From NCBI GenBank assembly GCA_001949185.1, contig BDGG01000003.1, positions 3,889,158 through 3,953,157 of the forward strand: DNA of 64,000 bases, written 5' to 3'. Source of the stretch: Ramazzottius varieornatus. Lineage: Eukaryota > Tardigrada > Eutardigrada > Parachela > Ramazzottiidae. Both the position numbers and the translations under genes were made by a program. The notes under the pieces were generated by a model. It was given only the letters and a program-made list of their open reading frames with translations, searched no databases and was not told the DNA's origin. Positions 14,501 through 28,900 of this stretch are shown in pieces (position 1 is the first letter of the stretch; each line of letters opens with the position of its first letter).

Positions 14501-16033
14501 CGACGTCCCGAATATTCTGAAAAAACTCAAACATCAAGTCTTCAACAACTGAGCGTCGTTGGTAGAGTAGTCAGCCAGATTTGCGTCGTGGTCAAACGTC
14601 AAGTGATGTAACGGAGAGAGCTATCATCACCAAAACGAGTGCTTCATGTACAGAATATAATATTCTCCATGTTGCAGCAAGCATACACATGCGTTCGTTC
14701 CAAATTAAGCCGCTAAAGAGATATTAATAATCGCAGTCAGCCACAAGCGCCAGCGTGTTTTCCTACTTTTCGACTGTCTGCTAGGTACAGTTTTGCGCCG
14801 AGGACCCGGCCAGCCAGACATCGACTCTCGAGATACATTCAGCTCACAAGCATCAACCGCGACCGTGCACAGAGTTCTTCAAGCAGTCGCCTACATCTTA
14901 TTCCTTCCGAGCATAATCCTCTATCAAACACCACCGATTAGCTGTAACCAGAAGCCGAGAAAAAGCTCCTCGATCTCAGAGCCAACCTTCTCGAGAAGCC
15001 GAAATGAACTTTTACGACAATCTGTCAAAGACATTTCTTCTCTTTGTCCTTCGCGACGAAAGAAAAAGTTATTTCATAAATTTGGATCAATTTCACACTA
15101 CGATATAAGGCTCTGCGCCAACCTGCGAACGGCAGTCCCGCGGCATTCTCAGACAGTAACCTCGTTAGTAATTCGACACCGTGATTAAAGCCATAAATTA
15201 CGATTACCCGCGATTGAGCCGTACAGTGATTCCTCCGTAAAGCACCGTATATAACGAAACAGGAAAAAACCGCGACACTTGATTCGTTCGTTATCGACCA
15301 ACGTCGACGAGCTCGATTAAAGCAAAAAAGTCCCGTTGTGTTCTTAGTCAACCACAGAAGCGTGACGAAAATCTTCGTCGCGCAGTTCTGCACGTATTTC
15401 GGAATATGGTCACAAGGAAACAGGAAATTCGAAACTTCTCGGCCTTTCAAGCATGGGTACAGCTAATGATCGTCACGTTTGCCAAACAAACAAGCTGCGG
15501 TTTCCGTGAACAGACGCAAGTCTAAACGAAACCGGTTTCTCCTTCTTTGCACTTCAATATCTTACACCGAAGGAAAAAGGAAATATTCCGTCACCATGTA
15601 ACAGTTTTTCTACGGCGTCCCATCAAAGTCCTACTTGAGGCTTGTCGGTGGCCGTAGCGACACGGTTAAATTCGAGAGCCAAGGACGGGGAAAATTCAAA
15701 GTCAACAATATATTTGAAAGGGCGGAAAATCGTTTTCTGTGTTTGTTCCTGGACTATTTCTCAAATGAATTCTCTTACACAACGATTTCTGTCCTGGCAG
15801 GCTTCCCATTTGGTCAGCTGATAACTTATACGGGGTTTTTGTTTGCGAAAAAGTTCCTGATAAGAATTAGAGTGTGGCCGTATGATTGACTGGAAGCCTC
15901 CGAGTTTCAATTGAACCACAGTGGACTTTGAGCAGTTGAATTCTGATATGTGGGTGTGATTACAGCATTTGCCTTCTGTTTTGTCTGTTATTCTGTTCTG
16001 CTTCCTGGCTGGCTACCAGTACATGGCATTGAC

Positions 16034-16937
16034 TCACCGATCTATCCCCGACTTATACGGCTTGTCTTTAATCCACGGCGTCCCACCGTACATCTTGGTC
16101 AGGGAATTGGGTGCCGAACTCGCCACAATGGGCCGATTGTCGCGAGGTCGCAGTTGAGGAGCACTGGATGGATGATGCTGAAGGACAGACCGGGGAAGGT
16201 GCGAAGCCAGGGGGTTCGACGAGGCGTTCCGTTGTAGCGAAGACGTCGACTGATGAGCTGTAAAGACAAATGAAAAAATTAATTATAATCTTCTTGAATT
16301 TTCACAATTCCATCGCATCGCCCGACCAAATTTCCAATAAAATTCAGATCTACATTCTGAAGCTCTCAGAATTTACTGATTTCTCAAAGAGAATAGGGAC
16401 CTCGGCAAACAGACTCAACAAGGCCGTCTCTCGAAGTGGCGCGCGCTTTCAGCTAATGATAATGGAAACGTGGGCCGCTTTGGAGAACGATCGTGTCGAG
16501 TTTGTTGATTTGCTTTCGCGTTCGAGATTTCTTCTTGTTATCTTAGTCCGACAAGAATACAGAACAGCACTGTTTTGTAAAAGTTTTATCTGTTGGAAAA
16601 TTGAGAATGTAACTTTACTATTTTGTTGAGCAGCAGCAGCAGCAGCAGCAGCGGCGATTCCATGGAGGGCTAAAGGCAGCAACTGTGGTGGAAGATTGGC
16701 CAGTGCAGCCGGACTGAAGCGAGAATCCAGCTGCTGAGCAGCTTGCCTGGTCATGTTGGCGTTGTATCCGTTGGAAGAAAGACAAGGAAGAAAGTGGGAA
16801 GAAAGGTTGGCAAGATGGTTGGCTGCCGCAGAGGAGGATTTGTTGGCGCCTCTGGTAATGTCACTCCAGTCGCGCGATGTCCGTCCAAGTTGCTCTGGTT
16901 GCAGCCAGACTTCCTTGGCACATGCCGACAGCGCCAT
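16034..16937 (-). CDS. Unrecognised Ala/Asn/Ser-rich protein, two exons seen
   Basis: Exon 1 (about 16937-16626) starts at an ATG immediately preceded by an in-frame TGA. It runs to an Ala tract encoded by GCT/GCA/GCG repeats (LALHGIAAAAAAAAAQQN). A phase-1 donor GTAAAG joins to an acceptor near 16260, giving a second open exon with HQSTSSLQRNASSNPLASH, several Pro/Ser-rich segments and TPWIKDKPYKSGIDR. The reading reaches TGA at 16034-16036, but this TGA is part of a strong donor (GGTGAGTC), so the real transcript may splice on to further exons at lower coordinates that I did not find. Composition resembles the low-complexity flanks of developmental transcription factors. No DNA-binding domain is visible and I do not assign a function. 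A palindromic repeat copy lies in the intron. Confidence 0.45.
16400..16507. repeat. Palindromic repeat, copy 10 (intron of unrecognised gene)
   Basis: CTCGGCAAACAGACTCAAC outer arm; GAAGTGGCGCGCGCTTTC core; right outer GTGTCGAGTTTGTTGA. Confidence 0.8.
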
Positions 16938-18582
16938 TCAATCCCACAATGAAGTTAAAGCAAGTCGAGGAAGGAATAAATCAACAATAAAAACTCTCTG
17001 TGCGAGGAATGGAGGAGAATTCAAGGATGCGCGTTGGACGAGTGCAGAAAGTGGAATGAAGTTAAGTTGTAATCAGAAATGATGATCAAAGTCGAACGAA
17101 TCGAGGTGATGAGTAAGAAAGAGGGTGCTGTAAGAGGAGCGAATCCAAAGTTCCCGAGAAAAACACAACCGGTGATACAACCACAGAAATCTGATCGATG
17201 CAGCAGAGGAAGAATGACTGCGCCACTTCACCTGGGAAAAGAAAAACAAGAGTAACCAATACTGATACTACTGACCACTCGAAATTGCCACACAGTACAT
17301 TGCTTAGGAACCTTCTGCTTAATCTCGTCAGCAATACCCGACGTTCCACACTTCATGGATACCATAAAAACTTGAGAAGGAACCGGCCAACCCGGATGCA
17401 AGATGGTCGCCATTGGAAAACCCATTGAAAACATTAGTCCGAATATTCCAGAAAAATATTCCTATTCTCGAGCGAGAATATGCTGACAAGTGCTCCATCA
17501 GCTCACTCAGACTCCATACGTTCCGTTAATGCATCGCAGAATTATCTCAAATGATGAGCAGAAGCAAACAAGTTATCTCATCCGTGTGGGTCTGGTCTCA
17601 ACCGAAAGACAGGTTTTAGAGCGCTATATTTCCGAGTTGACAGGTTGCCTTTTAACTTCTAACTTCTACGGATACAGTACAGCACAAGAAGGTTAAGGAG
17701 GAAAGATTACAACGGTACTTACCGTGCAGAATATCCAGCCAGCTGTCTCTGCGTCAGATGGAAGTTTCCTGATGCGAAGCGATCGTTCGTTGTTTCCGTC
17801 AACAAGTCTCTCAAACAATGGCACGCACCCACACTCACAAGCTGGTCCTTCCGTCGAGAGTAAAGCTAGGGCAGGAAGTACAGAGCTGAATTACAGGATG
17901 ACGCTTGATCCCGGCTAGCTACCCAAGTTCGAAGACGGGCGGGATCGGAATGGTGGATCGATACAGCACCGTTTTCCAAACTCTCGAGTCTCGACTGATG
18001 TTCACGTCGTCTTCTTCTCATCAGGCCTCGCTTGTTTACGGTCCCGCTGCCTCAGATGTACGTACGTGCAGAGCCCCTACGGAGATGCGTCATCCAGTCA
18101 TACAGTGTGCTGTACTTGGTCTATAGCTCCGCCTCCTTTGTTCTGGTTGATCCGGTTTTGGTTTTTCAAGCAAAAGTCGTAATCAATCGGGGGAACGTAC
18201 AGACCACAGGGTCTACGGTTTTCGCAATGTTGCGACTTCGTAAGATCCGAAACTCGAAAATCAAAATCTTTAATTGTGGATTCTGGAAGAGTTTCGTGTG
18301 TTTGTTTGGGGTGCTACTTATCATCTGGACAGATTGTCTGGACGCTCTGTGGGAATCACACAGCGTATAGCAGAAGTACTGGGACCATCGGAGGCTGCTG
18401 GAGAACAGTTCCATAGCGATATCTCATCCGTACGTTGCGTTTACGAAATCGTCTGATAGTGCTGTAAGTCGATTTAGTTGAGTCCTCAAGTTTCGTTGTA
18501 ACCTGATCAAGTACCGCCTGCTTATAAACTGTTGTTCTTATTCTCAGAGGTCTTATCCTCGTTTTCTGTAATCTGTAGCAAG
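16938..18582. other. Intergenic upstream of the UBXN7-like gene
   Basis: This stretch separates two divergently oriented genes and should contain both promoters. The last part (about 18542-18582) follows a possible acceptor (ttctcag) and may be a 5' UTR exon of the UBX gene. No domains are seen in the open frames. Confidence 0.4.
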
Positions 18583-20266
18583 ATGGATACCGCCTCCCGA
18601 CCGTCCACTCGAAGAAGCGCGAGGAAAGCTAAAGTCGTTACTGATGACGAGGATCTTCAAGAAATCATTCCCGTTGAGGATCAGGAGCCGCTGAAACGTT
18701 CCACTAAGCAGATAACGAGGAAACATGCTCCGAGATCGTTCGTCCGCCCGTTGAAGACCATAGAGATTCCAGAGGAAGAGGAGGTTCGCGCGCCTATTCC
18801 CCAACAACAGGGCGTCCTGTCCGGAGGAGATCCGTTCGCGTTGATGTCGAATCAACGCCAACGGGCTTCCAGTTCGGGCTTCTTCACCGACTTAAGGACG
18901 CAGTACAAAGAGCAGACTATCCGGATCAAGCAAGACGCTAAGCGATCTCATCAGCAGGCCTTTTTGGACGATGCAGCAAACTTAAGCCAACAACCGTAAA
19001 TTTCTTCGTTTTGGTGGATCTGCCCGGACTTGAAACAATTTGTTTTCGATTTGCAGGAATAATAAACCTCGGCTGTATGGATTGTACGCGCCTCCAGAGA
19101 AAATAATGACGCAAGGTTGCTTCGACGATGTCCGAACTAAAGCCGTCAAGAAAGCTCGGTGGTTGCTGGTGAATATCCACAAGTATGACGAGTTTGTCTG
19201 TCAGCTCTTCATGCGCGAATGTCTCAAGCACGAAGCCGTCCAAGAAATCATCGCGGAGAACTTTGTCTTCTGGCACGTGGATTTTGACTCGAAAGAAGGA
19301 CTGCGTTACATTACCCATTACAAGGTAAGATGAAGAAGTTATATAGCGCTGCCGTGTTGAGCCAAGGAGGATAAATCGGTCAGCAGCCTGAAAGCCGTAC
19401 TGTGACGTCATACAAGAGCGAATTCAACTGGTGGCCGACTCATCCTCCTTGCCGTGTGCACGTTCTTGAAACCGGTTATAGAAGTATTCTTACTTCCTCG
19501 TGTTGTTTCTCAGGTTGAAAAGTTCCCGCATTTAGCCATCATAGATCCGCGGACAGGCGAAAAGATAGAGACATACAGTGAGCTGACGCCCATCAAGTTT
19601 TGCGACATCTTCACCACGTTCTTGGCTGAACATCCAAGCTACGATCCAAAGGCCTTAGAGAAAGTCGCCTCGACCTCTTCTAAACCACTTTCTCCACCCC
19701 CCAAGACGGAACGACAAGGCTCAGAGTCTTCCGGATCATCAGTTCAAATCATCGATCCGGAGGAAGAAGAGTTAAAGAAAGCCATCGAACTGTCCAAGAA
19801 GGAGGAAGAGGAGCGGAAAAGAAAAGCTGGGGAAATCATCGACATTGACGATATTCTTTATGAGGACGATGATGGAGATAGCCAAGAGCTGGAAACCGAA
19901 GAAAAGCCCGTGGTAGTCATCGAAGACCCCAAACCGGAAGTCAAAACTGAAATCAAGGCAGGAAAGCTCGATCCGCCAACGGTGAATGAAGATGCATGGA
20001 AGGATTTCTTAGGAGTCGCCACTGATCCTTCCTTGACGCTCAAGATCCGGGTTCCTACTGGGGCTGCCTTGGAACTGTCCCTACCTAATACCTCTCAGTT
20101 GCAGGCTTTGTTTGCTTTCTTGGCAGGACGTGGTTTTGGAATGGACAAGTACGATACGATGATACACTTCCAGAAGAAGAATTTGTCGCTTCTTCCGCCG
20201 GAAACGCTTCTCAAAGACGCAGGCTTGTCTAACCGAGAATTGCTTATTGTGTCGGAGAAGGAATGA
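18583..20266 (+). CDS. UBXN7: UBXN7-type p97/VCP cofactor with UAS, UIM and UBX domains
   Basis: Three exons join in phase: 18583-18995, 19057-19324 and 19514-20266. The order is a basic, disordered N-terminus (STRRSARKAK), a short segment ending GDPFALM, and a thioredoxin-like UAS domain (RLYGLYAPPEKIM, then KARWLLVNIHKYDEFVCQ, then ENFVFWHVDFDSKEGLRYI and FPHLAIIDPRTGEKI). An acidic ubiquitin-interacting motif follows (EEELKKAIELSKKEEEE), and the protein ends in a C-terminal UBX domain (LTLKIRVPTGAALELSL, FQKKNLSLLPPETLLKDAGL). In animals this family bridges cullin ligases and ubiquitylated clients to the p97/VCP segregase, in nucleus and cytosol. The N-terminus lacks any segment resembling the UBA domain found in vertebrate UBXN7, and no upstream coding exon was seen. 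Identity is otherwise firm. Confidence 0.92.
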
Positions 20267-20732
20267 ACTGTTCGTTGCTGTCATTTTTAGCTTTACTACC
20301 CGTTTCACATCAGTTACTGGCTTTTCAATTTTATTTCACCCACGTACTACAGCTGCATCTTACTAATTTAAGTTTCATCTTTGTCAAATTTTATGATTGG
20401 CGAATTTGACTTGAGAAGGTCAGGTTTCGTGTCGTACTCTTTTTCCATTGTATCCTTTCTCCTGTGACCTGTCTGTCCCACTTGGACTGTATATGTATTC
20501 TTCCTGAACTTGAACTACTCGGGGTTGACCAAATTGTGCGCCAGTGGCGTTTATCGCTCTTCTTGGTAATATTCGTGATTATTCGATAAGATTAGAAGTT
20601 CCGTTTGAACAAATGCCGTCTCTGCACCACCAAATTGTTACATGGTCTCTTTCTGCTTACTCGCACCTCGTTGTAGGCTCTAGTCCACCTGTGCTCACGT
20701 TAATTGTGTCCCTTCTTGACCGAAAACCAAGA
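20267..20732. other. Intergenic between UBXN7 and the D-amino-acid oxidase gene
   Basis: This stretch should hold the 3' UTR of the UBX gene and the promoter of the downstream oxidase, both on the plus strand. No further gene or repeat was seen. Confidence 0.4.
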
Positions 20733-22085
20733 TGAAGATTGCGGTAGTTGGAGCAGGTATTATCGGCCTGAGTGCTGCGCGATGCATTCAGCAAGAGAAC
20801 TCGGAAGTTGAGGTAGGCGCACGAGAAATTTTGTGTGGCGCGTACTGCGCCATCTTGCACCGTGGTTCTTAACGTGAAGAAGTTTTTGGCTTCCCTTTTA
20901 CTTGTAGGTCATCATTGTTGCGGACGTAGTGGATCTGTCGACCACCAGCGATGGCGCAGCAGGCTTGTTTCACCCTGATCAGGTAGACACGGACCACCCG
21001 GAAGACCTCAAGCAATGGATCCAAGATTCTGCGGAACACTACTGGAAGCATTGCTACTCTGAACATGCGCCCGCAATGGGGATCTTCGAAATCAGCGGTG
21101 TGGAGAATTCTTCAGCCCATCTCTTCTTAACTGACCATCGCATGCTTTCCTTGACCAAGTTTGGCAAAGATTTTCTTGCTACCGGGCTTCCCGCAAAAGC
21201 TCAGACTAGTGTTCCATTGGTCAGTTTCCCAAAATTCCTCCTACAATTCACAATGTACTTTTTGTTGCAGGATATACCGTCACAAAGTTCGATAAGGCGG
21301 CAGTCGAAGACTCAGTGTTTCACCAGCACGTTCGCAACTTCCGACGAATAGAAGGCGCGGACCTGGACAAGGTGGGCGGAGGTCCCTGGCGCTATGGATC
21401 TTTCAAGAGCACTCTCATTACCGAACCACGCATTATGATGAACTATCTCCTCGGAGCCTTCCAGAAAGCCAACGGCACAATACGACAGCAAAAGGTTGGC
21501 TCCCTTCAAGACCTCGCAGCCGAATTCGACGTGGTGGTCAACTGCGCCGGTTTGATGGCAGGCGCTCTGGTCAACGACGATGCCGTTTTCCCGATTCGCG
21601 GACAAGTCACACGTGTGAACGCTCCATGGATAAAGCACTTCTATCATACCGACGACAACACCTACATCATACCAAACAGAGATCTGGTTGTGGTGGGCGG
21701 GACTAGGCAGAAGGACAACTGGAGCCTGGACTTTAGTGTGGAGGATCGCGAAGCGTACATGCAGAGAGCCAGCGCTTACTTACCGTCCATCCGGGTATGT
21801 CAGTCCCCTGATCTATTTATTGGCGCATTGAACCAATATGCTTTTCTGAAATCACAGAAAGCTGAAATTATCAGAGAGTGGGTCGGACTGCGACCCGGAC
21901 GACCATTTGTGCGGCTGGAGACGGAAATGCTGCAGCTTCCGGGTGATAAAGTACTGCCACTAGTGCACAACTACGGCCATGGAGGAAACGGTATCGCTCT
22001 GTCCTGGGGATGTGGGAGACATACTGCGAGATTAGTCAGAGAGCTACTGGAAGACATGAAAGCAAAGCCGAAAACGATTAAGTAG
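20733..22085 (+). CDS. DDO: D-aspartate / D-amino-acid oxidase family flavoenzyme
   Basis: Exon 1 gives MKIAVVGAGIIGLSAARC, the N-terminal Rossmann GxGxxG motif for FAD. Exon 2 (20908 to about 21219) continues with STTSDGAAGLFHPD, the family's flavin-contacting loop. Exon 3 starts at 21271 and carries FDVVVNCAGLMAG, PIRGQVTRVNAPW, VVVGGTRQKDNW, the active-site segment VGLRPGRPFVRLE with its substrate-binding Arg, and the C-terminal VHNYGHGGNGIALSWG. These enzymes oxidatively deaminate D-amino acids to keto acids, ammonia and peroxide, usually in peroxisomes. The SKL-like C-terminal peroxisome signal is absent; the tail is KPKTIK. The exact donor at the end of exon 2 is uncertain, since the next exon needs phase 1. 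A 63-nt segment at 21795-21857 has intron borders but stays open in frame. I cannot separate DDO from DAO by eye, although the loop favours DDO. Confidence 0.87.
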
Positions 22086-22367
22086 AAACTTAAAGATGTC
22101 CCTTCGTCTGTAAACCATGGATTTCTTCAGGACGTTTACTATCGATTTTCATGCATTCTGTCTGTGCAAAGCAGTCATAGAAAAGCCTATACCGTTATAA
22201 GTCTCTAGGAAAGCTCAACAAAAAATAAACTGGCGTAAAAAAATCGGCAATCAGGTTGCAAAAAGGTAAAATCATGTGGAGTGATCAAGAGACATAGTCT
22301 GGATAAAAAGTTGAAAATTCCGATTAAGCCCAGCAGATAGTGGCGAAGACACAGGAAATCTATCTGG

Positions 22368-26222
<3,855 letters not shown>

Positions 26223-27369
26223 GCTTGTAGATCAAAATAAGGAAAGTTTATCTGCAAAGAAACGTACTGAAATTTTGGCAGACTGAAATGAGGAGTATTC
26301 GTACAAACAGCTGTCAATGTCTTCGTTCAAGGTGAGGTAGCTCGTGGAAATACCGCGTCGAGCCGTTCATATCCGCCAGGCTTGGTCTTTCAAGTAGATC
26401 GGCACAGCCTCCGCCTCAACGAGGGTCGAGGAGGCGGAGGAGTGTCGAATGTCGATCGATGGATATTACAGTACGTACACAATTGTGCTCTTTCCTTGAT
26501 CAAATATACCCCATTGAGAGCTACAATTAAGACAATATTCCATCGACCTTTCCATCCAGCGCCGCGTAGACACGATCAGTTGTCGCTGACGTCTTCTGGA
26601 AGTAATCCTGTTAATGTCGAGAGGTATGGATCCAACAATCCAACGACTTCAGAACCACATCAAACAAACCTGTGAAGATCTTTGGAAGACCAAGAACAAA
26701 CCTTGCAAGTTGCAATTGGTCATAACTCATAACTCATAACTCAGAATTCTGATTTCTGAACGATGTAAAATATGACATACTAGGATTCCATGTTATGCTG
26801 TAATACTATCCTAACCGGCCTTGTCTCGTATTGTACATCGGCGCTCTTGGTAATTATGAAAGGGGAATTTTTCCTTATGGATTCAATTAGCCGCATAATT
26901 CATAATTCAAAAATCTCGCTAATGGATCGAGCCAGGTGCCCTGAACCAGCACAATGACAACATCATAAAAGGGCTTATGATGAACCAGGATAGCTTTCTT
27001 GCACGCAAGCCGAGCTCGCAACGTGGGAGCAGAGATGGAATTGTCCCGGAAAACCCGGAAGTCGAGCACTTGGGCTCCGGTGTCAATCGTTCATTCCTCT
27101 TACCGGCACGGCCCAGGGGTGTTGGATGTCAGAATGTACGCAATCATTCCCAAGCCGACGGACATCAAACAGTTCTGATCGACACAGACAACACAGAAGA
27201 ATCTAGCACCGCAAAAGACGGACCCATTCAAGGAAACTTTCAATATTTGCAGACAGAAATCGGTTTTCAATCATAATAAATAGAGGAACACGTCAAACTT
27301 GCCCCAAGAGGCAACGGATGGGGGAATTAAGATCGAACGGAAAGTAAAATACTCTGGAAAAGTCTTTCA
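26223..27369. other. Intergenic, RSPRY1 promoter side, small tandem repeat
   Basis: The stretch lies upstream of RSPRY1 and downstream of the small LAMP gene. A triple repeat of the unit cataact occurs near 26731-26752. Open frames are short and lack domains. Confidence 0.4.
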
Positions 27370-28083
27370 TCACAACTTCCGGTAATGTCGTCTTCCGAAA
27401 AGGAACACCACAATGACCACGACAATTAGCACGCACAGGGAAATTCCAACCACCAGCGGCACGGTATAATCATTCCTGGTAGCCAGCTGGCAGTCGATCC
27501 CTGAATTGGCAAAGGCTAGAACTTTCGGCTGGTTGAAGATGAGCCGGACGGAAGTGACAGGTGGAGCCGTCTCGTTGACGACATTCATGTCGAGCTGCAA
27601 GGAGGAACTCTGATGCTCACAACCCAAATGTGCGCCCAGCTCCTTTAAGTTGTAGTTTTGGGCGTAGTGTTGAGTAGTGTCGTCTAAGGCGTTGAAGTTG
27701 CTACCGTTGAAATTGAAGCCCAGATCGACGAAGCTAAGGAAGTATTCGGTTGTGGTCTTGTTGAACTGCAGTCGGAGAACCCAACCAGGAAGGAAGTCCT
27801 CCACCGCCAGCAGTTGCAGGTCTTCATAGCAATACGACGAATCATTCTTGACACGTCCGTCATTCAATCCCGTAACGTTGATACTTTGTACCTGCTTGTC
27901 TTTGTTCGTGTACACAACTTCGACACCTGAAATCGACACCACTGACAAGATTGATATCATCGCGTGACCATAAATATCAGGAGAATTCAAGACTGATTTA
28001 GGAACTCACCCAATCCGAAGGCAGCTCGGATACACGTAGTTTCATTCGTACGGTATTGATACGGGGCTGATCCACCGGGAGAA
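27370..28083 (-). CDS. LAMP-family single-domain membrane protein (5' end missing)
   Basis: Two exons are clear on the minus strand: 28083-28010 (SPGGSAPYQYRTNETTCIR and AAFGLG) and 27926-27370. The second encodes VEVVYTNKDKQ, the conserved LAMP-type block YCYEDLQLLAVEDFLPGW, several NxS/T sites, GCEHQSSSLQL, a membrane helix (PLVVGISLCVLIVVVIVVFL) and a very short cytosolic tail, GRRHYRKL. The tail contains YRKL, which fits the YxxΦ adaptor motif but lacks the preceding Gly of classic LAMPs. This is one LAMP luminal domain plus anchor. Family members are heavily glycosylated lysosome or endosome membrane proteins. The signal-peptide exon was not found between 28084 and 28900. The gene is a tandem neighbour of the larger LAMP gene and is probably a paralogue. 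Confidence 0.75.
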
Positions 28084-28900
28084 CTGCATCCATATCAGTG
28101 ATTATTTTGAATTCAGGACCAACGAGTAAGGATGGACAACACCGAGAAACGTACAGTGCAGTGCAGTGCGAGAATCAGACAGTCAGCCCATCACCGTTGT
28201 CCCACAAAGTCGAAACTATGAAAGCCCCAGCACGGAGGTGGAGATGTGGAAAAAAGATGGCCGTTTCGAGAAGTGTTTCATTAAGACTGCTGCGAGCTCA
28301 AAGGGATGCGACGCGGAAGTGTGGACGAGATAAGACTAGAGTGCGAGTACTTCCGGTTTAACACTGGATCGGAGAAACTTTTCTGACTTAGGTCGATCAA
28401 CGATCGGTAACGGTAAGTGGACATCTTGGCACCAAAGTTTGTTGGCACAATTTTATTTGCTAGTAAGATACACAAAAAATGTGGGCATAGCAGAGGATGG
28501 ATAAAGAGAGAAGTTGTGAGGCGAATGTAAGAGTCTTGATCACAATCGGGGTTTTCGAGAATCAGACGGTTAAATTAGATAGCTGACATTCGCAAAACAA
28601 AGCCTGACCAGAGGAAGGACTGAAGCAAGAGAACACGTCTCCGAATCTTCCATCATCCACTGTTAGAACAAAAAACATCAAGACAGGGAGTAAAACCAAG
28701 TGCTGCATGAAGAGAAAGCCTACATATCTTGTGCTTACATCGAAGAAGAATATTAAGAATGAAATAAAAACTGCAGTAATGAAACACGACACGACCGTCT
28801 GTCTTCCGTATTCGCGTCACACAACCTTCGTGCATAAGCAAAGTCCACAAAGACTGGCTACAGGTTACAAGAAGAAAGAAAAGGCCACAACGTACATTCT

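Larger units (their letters stand above)
12549..16033. other. Gene-poor stretch upstream of TENT4
   Basis: It probably contains the missing 5' exon and promoter of TENT4. It also contains two copies of the palindromic repeat (12625-12725 and 14428-14500). Open frames near 13.3, 14.8 and 15.0-15.9 kb have neither domains nor convincing splice contexts. I see no RNA gene. Confidence 0.4.

Noticed and set aside
16620-16660. GCAGCAGCAG run considered as a standalone microsatellite
   Set aside because: It encodes the Ala tract of the minus-strand frame at 16626-16937, so it is described there.
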